The notes below the pieces were generated by a model. That model saw only the letters and a list, made by a program, of their open reading frames with translations. It was not told the origin of the DNA and ran no database searches. 5,375 nucleotides of DNA from Geopsychrobacter sp. (lineage in GTDB: Bacteria; Desulfobacterota; Desulfuromonadia; Desulfuromonadales; Geopsychrobacteraceae). The stretch lies in assembly GCA_021647445.1 (NCBI GenBank), contig JAKIUS010000140.1, forward strand, positions 1-5,375, read 5' to 3'. Both the position numbers and the translations under genes were made by a program. How positions within the stretch are numbered: position 1 is the first letter of the stretch; each line of letters begins with the position of its first letter. Positions 1 through 4,333 of the stretch are shown here, in pieces.

Positions 1-967
1 TGCCAAGCTTTGCGGCTTTTTCGGCCAGGTTCATGCCGATCTTGAACATCTTCTGCTTGAAGGGGGTGGCGTCCATCATCTTGGCCTTGACATCGGCGGC
101 GACGCTCTCCCAGACGCGAGGTGCTAACAGCACGAAATTAGGGCCGATCTCGCGCAGGTCTTCCATCATGGTTTCAGGTTCTTCAACAAAATTGACAATC
201 TGGCGGCAGATCAAGGCCTGGGATACGGCGTAGACCTGTTCCATAATCCAGGGCAAGGGGAGTACCGAGACGTAGTTATCGCTCGGGTATTTAGGGTCGG
301 CATGCAGGTAGGCGAGACTGTGCTCCAGCATGGGACCGCACTGCAGCATCGCCAGTTTCGGGTTCGAGGTGGTGCCTGAGGTCGGACAGAGGATAGCGAC
401 ATCCTCCGCCTTGCCGGCGGCCAGTAGTTGCGCGTAGAGCTCTGGCTGTTCGGCATCGAGCTGTTCACCAGACTTCATCAGGTCGAGGTGGCTGAGCAGG
501 CGCGGATCATCATATTTGCGCATGCCGCGTGGATCGCAATAGATGATGTGTTTGACGCAGGGACACTCTTCGGTGATCTCGAGAACCTTGTCGACCTGCT
601 CTTCATCCTCGGCGATGATGATCTTGGCTCCGGCGTAGTTGATCAGGTAGGCGACCTCTTCATTGAGGGAATCCTGATAGATGCCGAAGATCATTGCGCG
701 CAGGGCATGTGAAGCGATTTCGCCGACCACCCATTCTGGCCGATTGTCACCGATGATACCGACCGAGTCACCGTGACCGATGCCCAGTTTATGCATGCCG
801 AGGGCAAAGCGTTTAACCAGGGAGTCATAATCTGTCCAGGTGTAGGGGTTCCAGATACCGAACTCCTTCTCACGCATGGCGATTTCGTCCGGCCAGTTGT
901 TGGCGTTGTAGTTGAGCAGCTTGGGGAAGGTATCGTACTGTTTAATATCTGCGTATTCGGCGGGCAT
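1..967 (-). CDS. AMP-forming acyl-CoA synthetase (long-chain fatty-acid-CoA ligase family), C-terminus outside window
   Basis: Adenylate-forming enzyme expected to activate a carboxylic acid with ATP and then CoA. It reads without interruption from the ATG at 967 to the left edge, giving 322 residues starting MPAEYADIKQ; full-length relatives have roughly 600-650, so about half is present. The phosphate-binding loop is at residues 196-204 (TSGTTSNPK), with serine where most members have glycine. The segments around GDSVGIIGDNRPEW (66-79) and LLAPRVWE (280-287) are typical of the long-chain FadD-like branch. The adenylation A5-A10 motifs lie beyond the edge. The start is supported by GGGGAGG at 975-981, seven bases upstream, and by the one-base overlap (TGATG) with the stop of the ABC ATPase gene, which implies translational coupling. 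Pairing of such ligases with Liv-type ABC genes suggests uptake plus activation of an organic acid. The acid cannot be told from this half. Confidence 0.9.
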   Translation of the reverse strand, partial: MPAEYADIKQYDTFPKLLNYNANNWPDEIAMREKEFGIWNPYTWTDYDSLVKRFALGMHKLGIGHGDSVGIIGDNRPEWVVGEIASHALRAMIFGIYQDSLNEEVAYLINYAGAKIIIAEDEEQVDKVLEITEECPCVKHIIYCDPRGMRKYDDPRLLSHLDLMKSGEQLDAEQPELYAQLLAAGKAEDVAILCPTSGTTSNPKLAMLQCGPMLEHSLAYLHADPKYPSDNYVSVLPLPWIMEQVYAVSQALICRQIVNFVEEPETMMEDLREIGPNFVLLAPRVWESVAADVKAKMMDATPFKQKMFKIGMNLAEKAAKLG

Positions 968-1794
968 CAGGCGACCTCCCCTTCTGTTTGAGCTTCAGTG
1001 GAGGTCGCTGCAGGTTCGTCATCCTCACCCAGGTAAGCCTTTCTGACGCGTGGGTCGGCCAGCACATCATCAGGCAGACCGCTGGCGATCTTCTTGCCGA
1101 AGTCGAGAACCATCACCCGGTGGGAGATATCCATCACCACGCTCATATCGTGTTCAATCATCACCACCGTCATGCCCCACTCTTCGTTAAGGTCGATGAT
1201 GTAGCGCGCCATATCCTCTTTCTCTTCTAAGTTCATGCCCGCCATCGGTTCATCGAGCAGAATCAGGTCGGGGCGCAGCGCGACCGCTCGCGCCAGTTCG
1301 ACCCGCTTGCGTAACCCATAAGAGAGGGTGCCGGCGATCGATTTGCGAATATGGGCAATCTCGAGAAAATCGATGATGTTTTCGACCTCGACACGGTGTT
1401 TAATCTCTTCTTTGCGCGCACCACCGAGCCAATAGAGTGAACCGGATAGGAAATTGTTCTTTAGCAGATGATGGCGGCCGACCATGATATTGTCGAGCAC
1501 CGTCATGTGGGCGAAGAGGGCGAGATTCTGAAAGGTGCGCCCAATGCCGAGGATGCAGCGAGCGTTGGGCCGCAGGCCGATCAACTCTTGCTCGTTGAAC
1601 CGGATCGAGCCCTTGTTCGGCTGGTAACGTCCAGAGATGCAGTTGAGCATCGAGGTCTTGCCCGCGCCGTTCGGGCCGATGATAGAGAATATCTCGCCCT
1701 TTTTGACACTGAAGTCGACATCGGTCAGCGCATGCACACCACCGAAGGAGAGCGAGATGTCGTTGATCTGTAGTAGAGGGGGTGTTTCAGCCAT
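967..1794 (-). CDS. livG: LivG-type branched-chain amino acid/carboxylate ABC transporter ATP-binding protein
   Basis: Cytoplasmic ATPase subunit (275 aa) of a HAAT-family ABC importer; it would pair with a LivF ATPase, LivH/LivM permeases and a periplasmic binding protein, none of which is in the window. Seen: Walker A GPNGAGKT at residues 40-47, Q-loop glutamine Q89 in RTFQN, signature LSYGL at 157-161, Walker B LILLDEP at 177-183 (D181, E182), and switch histidine H215 in IEHD. The C-terminal ADPRVRKAYLGED (246-258) is the LivG-subfamily tail, followed by an acidic/Thr-rich extension of about 17 residues. The signature continues LRKRVELARA rather than the QQRRLEIARA of classical LivG, a variant I associate with ligase-linked clusters. 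The start is supported by GAGGAG at 1803-1808, eight bases upstream. It is the first gene of a leftward operon with the acyl-CoA ligase, so the substrate may be a carboxylate rather than an amino acid. Confidence 0.9.
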   Translation of the reverse strand: MAETPPLLQINDISLSFGGVHALTDVDFSVKKGEIFSIIGPNGAGKTSMLNCISGRYQPNKGSIRFNEQELIGLRPNARCILGIGRTFQNLALFAHMTVLDNIMVGRHHLLKNNFLSGSLYWLGGARKEEIKHRVEVENIIDFLEIAHIRKSIAGTLSYGLRKRVELARAVALRPDLILLDEPMAGMNLEEKEDMARYIIDLNEEWGMTVVMIEHDMSVVMDISHRVMVLDFGKKIASGLPDDVLADPRVRKAYLGEDDEPAATSTEAQTEGEVA

Positions 1795-1941
1795 AGAAGA
1801 TTCTCCTCACGAGGGGAAAACTCGAATCGCTGCGGATAGCCTGGCCGCAGACGATTTGATTGGTGATATCCAGGAGATGGTTGATGAGCGGGTCTCCCAG
1901 GCAAGCTGTTGGATGAATGACAACGACAGCCTGTCAGCAAT
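1795..1941 (-). other. Leader region of the livG-ligase operon
   Basis: About 147 nt would lie between the proposed sigma-54 transcription start (near 1942) and the livG start. I see no credible small gene here. It contains a 6-bp-stem hairpin at 1830-1850 and a small GACAG-C-CTGTC repeat at 1925-1935. The ribosome-binding site lies in a short self-complementary stretch (CCTCGTGAGG on the minus strand, 1805-1814), which could partly mask it. The boundaries depend on the predicted promoter. Confidence 0.4.
1830..1850 (-). repeat. Inverted repeat / potential hairpin in the livG leader
   Basis: Perfect 6-bp arms CTGCGG and CCGCAG separated by 9 nt, ending 35 bases before the livG start codon. 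No T-run follows on the minus strand, so it is not an intrinsic terminator. It could be an mRNA-stability or regulatory hairpin, or chance. Confidence 0.35.
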
Positions 1942-1952
1942 CAAGAAGAGTT

Positions 1953-1968
1953 TGCAAGCAGGATACCA
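1953..1968 (-). promoter_or_regulatory. Probable sigma-54 (-24/-12) promoter of the livG-ligase operon
   Basis: The minus strand reads TGGTATCCTGCTTGCA. Against the consensus TGGCAYGNNNNTTGCW it keeps TGG, the A and pyrimidine of the -24 element, a full TTGCA -12 element, and the exact 10-base spacing between the invariant GG and GC. It differs at two positions (C to T, G to C). It faces livG, with a predicted start near 1942. No better sigma-70 promoter was apparent between the two genes. Confidence 0.62.
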
Positions 1969-1981
1969 AACACTGTTTTAT
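1968..1981 (-). repeat. Operator-like element, copy 1 (ATAAAACAGTGTTT)
   Basis: On the minus strand this 14-mer matches 13 of 14 bases of ATAATACAGTGTTT at 3996-4009. It abuts the -24 element of the livG promoter (sharing its first T), where a bound protein could affect sigma-54 polymerase. It contains the small dyad AAAC-ACT-GTTT. The binding protein is unknown. Confidence 0.4.
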
Positions 1982-1999
1982 TCATGATCAAAGCCAATG

Positions 2000-2013
2000 A
2001 TAGTTCTAACTAT
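2000..2013. repeat. Perfect inverted repeat between the activator site and the livG promoter
   Basis: ATAGTT-CT-AACTAT, 6-bp arms with a 2-bp centre, in AT-rich DNA about 33 bp upstream of the predicted -24 element. The position fits an accessory operator or a flexible/bent segment between an upstream activator site and a sigma-54 promoter. Function is inferred from location only. Confidence 0.35.
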
Positions 2014-2051
2014 ATGAAATTAAAGAGTATATTTTTGTGGGATTGAAAAGT

Positions 2052-2066
2052 GGCATCGTCGATGCC
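2052..2066. repeat. Perfect 15-bp palindrome GGCATCGTCGATGCC
   Basis: 7-bp arms around a single central base. It lies 98 bp past the stop codon of the activator gene and about 85 bp upstream of the predicted livG -24 element. Read on the minus strand it can form a 6-bp stem with a 3-base loop followed by ACTTTTC, so it might be a weak terminator for the activator transcript. The near-zero spacer also suits a protein-binding site. Confidence 0.4.
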
Positions 2067-2096
2067 GGTTCGGGACTATGTTCTTTTTGTTGACAG

Positions 2097-2114
2097 TGTT
2101 ACGTCTTCTTTACA
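2097..2114. promoter_or_regulatory. Candidate upstream activator site for the livG promoter (TGT-N12-ACA dyad)
   Basis: TGTTACGTCTTCTTTACA. It shares outer TGT/ACA ends, 18-bp length and a TTTACAGT right end with the site at 4142-4159. The geometry matches the box bound by TyrR/PhhR-type Fis-family regulators (TGTAAA-N6-TTTACA), with two mismatches in the left half. Its centre is about 139 bp upstream of the predicted -24 GG, a usual distance for a sigma-54 activator working by looping. That the neighbouring activator binds it is inferred. Confidence 0.45.
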
Positions 2115-2163
2115 GTCCAGGTTAGAGGCCTGTTTTAAGAAGGTGATGATCTGCTGGCAGCGC

Positions 2164-3936
2164 TTATTGCAGGTCGTATTTGTGAAGCTTCTTGTAGAGG
2201 CCGGGACGGGAGATTCCCAGGACATTGGCGGCATTAAGCTTGTTTCCGCCGACCTGTGCGAGTGATGCCTCGATAAGCTGCCGCTCCATCTGTTCCATGA
2301 TCTCCTGTAGTGTTTTGTGACCGATACAGGCGATGAGGCTCTCCTGCTGATCCGATTTGACGGCGGAGGGCATGGCAGTCATGGTGGTTTGTCGAATGTG
2401 CTTCGGCAGATCTTCGCTACGTATCGTTGGGCCGGTTGCCATATTAAAGGCGCTTTCAATTGCGTTGCGCAGTTCGCGAATATTGCCCGGAAAATCATAG
2501 TTTTTCAGTAGTTGCCAGGCATCTTCTTCGAGCCCTTGAATCGACAGGTCGAACTCGGCATTGAAGTCGTCGATCAGATGCTTGGTGATGAAGTAGATGT
2601 CATCACGGCGTTCGCGCAAGGCTGGAATTTCGAGGGCGATAACGTTGAGGCGATAATAGAGATCGGTACGAAAATGACCATTGCGCACCTTCTCATTGAG
2701 ATTGACGTTGGTGGCGGCAACGACGCGAATATCTATCTGTTTTGTTACCGTGCTCCCCAAGGGGGTGACCTCACGCTCCTGCAGAATCCGCAGCAGTTTG
2801 GCCTGCATGATCATCGGCATATCACTGATCTCATCGAGAAAGATTGTGCCGCCGTTGGCCTGTTCAAACTTGCCGATCTGACCGCCCTTCTTGGCCCCGG
2901 TGAAGGCACCGTCGGTATAGCCGAACAGCTCAGATTCAAGCAGATGTTCGGGAATCGCCGCGCAGTTGACCCTGACAAAGGGGCCATAGCGCCGCTTGCT
3001 GGCGGCATGCAAGGCATGGGCAAAGAGTTCCTTGCCGGTGCCGCTTTCGCCCATGAGCAGAACATTGGACGGGCGTTCGGCAATGCGCAGCAGTTTTTCC
3101 TTGAGATCTTTCATGCACTTGCTGTGACCGATGATGCTGTTGCAGTCGTATTTAAAGCTGAGCCCCGCGACCTTGGTCCGTGATTTACTGGCGGTGGATG
3201 TCGGGGTGAAATTCTGGAATTTATCGGCCAGCCGGGTCACTTCACGCACATCCTTGAACAGCACCTTACCCCAGGCCCCGAGCATTTGCCCGTTTTTAAA
3301 CAGTGGGTAGCGGCTGACGACGGTCTGACGACCGTTGAGCAGGTGCGGTTCGGCGACTTCAGCCTGCCCGGTATCCATGACCACCGGCAGCCGCGAAGGG
3401 TTGGAGTTGGGATAGGCTTTGTGGACATGCTTACCGAGCAGCTCTGCGGCGCGCAGACCGAGGACGTCGGCAAAGGGCTGGTTGATCATGGTGATGATGC
3501 CGTCGGTGTTGACGAGAATCAGGCTATCCTGGTTGAGCGAGGAGCCTTGATCCATAGAGCAGAGCAGGTCTGGCATCTCCAGACTCGGGGTCTTAAGTTG
3601 TTCACTGCGGATCAGGCTGAACAGCCCCCCCGAATGCTGCGGATCTTTGCCAAGAGAGGTGTAGTCGCAGTAAAATTTTATGCTGTTGATCCAGACCGGC
3701 TGAGACTTGAAGCAGACTCCCTGGACCAGCAGTGAATGCAGAAAGCCGAGGGTAACCACTTGACCAAGGCGTTGACCGATCAGCTCCTCGGGACGTTTTT
3801 TTAGCAGGCGAAAGCTCTCTTCATTCGAGGTGATAATCCGCTGTTCTTTGTCGAGCACCACCAGCCAGCTCTCCTCTAGTGGAATCACGCCGTCTAAACT
3901 GTAACCCGCCTCTTTTGCCAACAGCGCAAAGCCCAT
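2164..3936 (-). CDS. Sigma-54-dependent transcriptional activator with two PAS-like sensor regions (PAS-PAS-AAA+-Fis HTH)
   Basis: Bacterial enhancer-binding protein, 590 aa from the chosen start, that would remodel sigma-54 polymerase by ATP hydrolysis. Order: PAS-like region at about 20-115; a second, clearer PAS at about 132-237 (SLILVNTDGIITMINQPF); AAA+ at about 264-515; Fis-type helix-turn-helix at about 558-590 (NKLNAANVLGISRPGLYKKL). Visible motifs: Walker A GESGTGKE 296-303, sigma-54-contacting GAFTGA 343-348, Walker B GTIFLDE 363-369 (D368, E369), arginine fingers R423 and R429 in FRTDLYYRL, sensor II PGNIREL 483-489. All core motifs are intact, so it should be a true activator. There is no response-regulator receiver domain, so a ligand or redox cue through PAS is likely. 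The ATG at 3936 is preferred over the in-frame ATG at 3984 because AAAGGAAG lies seven bases upstream. It sits between two predicted sigma-54 promoters and is the obvious candidate to control both. Confidence 0.93.
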   Translation of the reverse strand: MGFALLAKEAGYSLDGVIPLEESWLVVLDKEQRIITSNEESFRLLKKRPEELIGQRLGQVVTLGFLHSLLVQGVCFKSQPVWINSIKFYCDYTSLGKDPQHSGGLFSLIRSEQLKTPSLEMPDLLCSMDQGSSLNQDSLILVNTDGIITMINQPFADVLGLRAAELLGKHVHKAYPNSNPSRLPVVMDTGQAEVAEPHLLNGRQTVVSRYPLFKNGQMLGAWGKVLFKDVREVTRLADKFQNFTPTSTASKSRTKVAGLSFKYDCNSIIGHSKCMKDLKEKLLRIAERPSNVLLMGESGTGKELFAHALHAASKRRYGPFVRVNCAAIPEHLLESELFGYTDGAFTGAKKGGQIGKFEQANGGTIFLDEISDMPMIMQAKLLRILQEREVTPLGSTVTKQIDIRVVAATNVNLNEKVRNGHFRTDLYYRLNVIALEIPALRERRDDIYFITKHLIDDFNAEFDLSIQGLEEDAWQLLKNYDFPGNIRELRNAIESAFNMATGPTIRSEDLPKHIRQTTMTAMPSAVKSDQQESLIACIGHKTLQEIMEQMERQLIEASLAQVGGNKLNAANVLGISRPGLYKKLHKYDLQ

Positions 3937-3943
3937 AGCTTGA

Positions 3944-3951
3944 CTTCCTTT
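3944..3951 (-). promoter_or_regulatory. Ribosome-binding site fixing the activator start
   Basis: The minus strand reads AAAGGAAG, then seven bases, then ATG at 3936. The longer in-frame start at 3984 lacks a comparable purine-rich stretch and lies close to the predicted transcription start, so the shorter protein (beginning MGFALLAKEAG) is favoured. Confidence 0.75.
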
Positions 3952-3993
3952 GCGTTCGCCGCATATATCCATAATTAGGTGCAAGTGGAAAGG

Positions 3994-4014
3994 TGATAAT
4001 ACAGTGTTTTATCA
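3994..4014. promoter_or_regulatory. Near-perfect 21-bp palindrome over the activator promoter; contains operator-like copy 2
   Basis: Arms TGATAAtAC and GTtTTATCA around a central AGT (centre at 4004), with one mismatched pair. It covers the -10 hexamer and most of the spacer of the predicted activator promoter, a classic place for autorepression. It includes ATAATACAGTGTTT (3996-4009), a 13/14 match to the element beside the livG promoter. The binding protein is not identified. Confidence 0.5.
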
Positions 4015-4023
4015 AAAAGACAA
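3996..4023 (-). promoter_or_regulatory. Probable sigma-70 promoter of the activator gene
   Basis: On the minus strand, a TTGTCT -35 element (4018-4023) is followed by 16 bp and a TATTAT -10 element (3996-4001). The predicted start near 3989 gives a leader of about 53 nt before the ATG at 3936. The -35 matches TTGACA at four of six positions and the -10 matches TATAAT at five of six. Confidence 0.5.
4005..4022. promoter_or_regulatory. Weaker TGT-N12-ACA dyad over the activator promoter
   Basis: TGTTTTATCAAAAAGACA has the same 18-bp geometry as the sites at 2097 and 4142. Its own arms (TGTTTT/AAGACA) pair except at one position, but the inner bases differ from the other two sites. It overlaps the -35 and spacer of the predicted activator promoter, so it could be an autoregulatory site. 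It may also be an AT-rich coincidence. Confidence 0.28.
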
Positions 4024-4141
4024 AATTTAATTAGTTTGACCAGTAAAGACTGAAATTGGGTTTGGGGAAAATGCTGCTCTATCGAGCCTCATTTGGTAGA
4101 CATGGGCAAGTCGTCTAATTCTCAGGTTTTAACCCTTTAAG
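4024..4141. other. AT-rich intergenic stretch without recognised features
   Basis: Between the activator promoter and the candidate icmF activator site. I see no open reading frame with a ribosome-binding site, no convincing promoter and no strong dyad. It could act as a flexible spacer. Confidence 0.5.
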
Positions 4142-4159
4142 TGTATACCTTTGTTTACA
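4142..4159. promoter_or_regulatory. Candidate upstream activator site for icmF (TyrR-like box)
   Basis: TGTATACCTTTGTTTACA differs from the TyrR/PhhR box TGTAAA-N6-TTTACA at a single specified base. Its centre is about 123 bp upstream of the GG of the icmF sigma-54 promoter, a typical enhancer distance. Its right arm also forms the -35 of a possible sigma-70 promoter, so a bound protein could repress one promoter while activating the other. Binding by the adjacent activator is an inference. Confidence 0.5.
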
Positions 4160-4183
4160 GTTGATATCGGTGTCGCCTAAAAT
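4154..4183 (+). promoter_or_regulatory. Possible secondary sigma-70 promoter upstream of icmF
   Basis: TTTACA (4154-4159), 18 bp, then TAAAAT (4178-4183), with a predicted start near 4190. Each hexamer matches the consensus at five of six positions, but the spacer is slightly long. It would give icmF a leader of about 145 nt containing the two hairpins that follow. Confidence 0.35.
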
Positions 4184-4200
4184 AGGGACGCGGGCGGCAG

Positions 4201-4260
4201 CTCGGTTTAACTCCCGAGAATGCTGATGCTAAGGTGGGCGTTTCGCTCTGTGGCGAAGCC
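4201..4260 (+). other. GC-rich segment with two consecutive potential hairpins
   Basis: First hairpin: CTCGG/CCGAG at 4201-4205 and 4214-4218, 8-nt loop. Second: TTCGC/GCGAA at 4242-4246 and 4253-4257, 6-nt loop, extendable through a 2-nt bulge by GGC/GCC (4237-4239 and 4258-4260). The composition rises abruptly from the AT-rich DNA to the left. It lies upstream of the sigma-54 start, so it would be RNA only if a further-upstream promoter is used. I compared it by eye with cobalamin, cyclic-di-GMP (GEMM), fluoride and THF riboswitch cores and saw no match. Confidence 0.3.
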
Positions 4261-4271
4261 TGGGCCGATCG

Positions 4272-4287
4272 TGGCATGCAGATTGCT
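4272..4287 (+). promoter_or_regulatory. Sigma-54 (-24/-12) promoter of icmF
   Basis: TGGCATGCAGATTGCT matches the consensus TGGCAYGNNNNTTGCW at every specified position, with GG at 4273-4274 and GC at 4285-4286. The predicted start is near 4298, leaving a leader of about 36 nt before the ATG. The divergent neighbour encodes a sigma-54 activator, which strengthens the call. Confidence 0.85.
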
Positions 4288-4319
4288 AAAACATTGTTTT
4301 TTGAATCTTATGCCAACTG

Positions 4320-4325
4320 AAGGAG
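4320..4325 (+). promoter_or_regulatory. Ribosome-binding site of icmF
   Basis: AAGGAG followed by eight bases and ATG at 4334. This fixes the start and places the whole cobalamin-binding domain in the protein. Confidence 0.85.
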
Positions 4326-4333
4326 AACGGACC

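Noticed and set aside
1725..1940. 71-codon minus-strand frame upstream of livG
   Set aside because: Overlaps the start of livG in another frame, with unnatural composition and no good start signal.
2051..2066. Sigma-54-like sequence TGGCATCGTCGATGCC on the plus strand
   Set aside because: GG/GC spacing is right, but the -12 box is ATGCC and no plus-strand gene lies downstream; the palindrome explains the sequence better.
2118..2136. CAGG/CCTG stem followed by TTTT on the plus strand, considered as a terminator
   Set aside because: The stem is only 4 bp, and on the plus strand it follows no gene; on the minus strand no T-run follows.
2155..2171. Sigma-54-like sequence TGGCAGCGCTTATTGCA on the plus strand
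   Set aside because: GG and GC are 11 bases apart instead of 10, and it faces into the antisense side of the activator gene.
2050..2265. 71-codon plus-strand frame beginning in the intergenic region
   Set aside because: Its second half is antisense to the activator's helix-turn-helix; no clear ribosome-binding site and no family resemblance.
2512..3183. 223-codon open frame on the plus strand
   Set aside because: Antisense to the AAA+ domain of the activator, whose motifs are all intact; no supporting start signal.
4180..4333. Cobalamin riboswitch upstream of the B12-dependent icmF
   Set aside because: No B12-box-like core or adjoining conserved stems could be seen, and most of the segment lies upstream of the predicted sigma-54 start.
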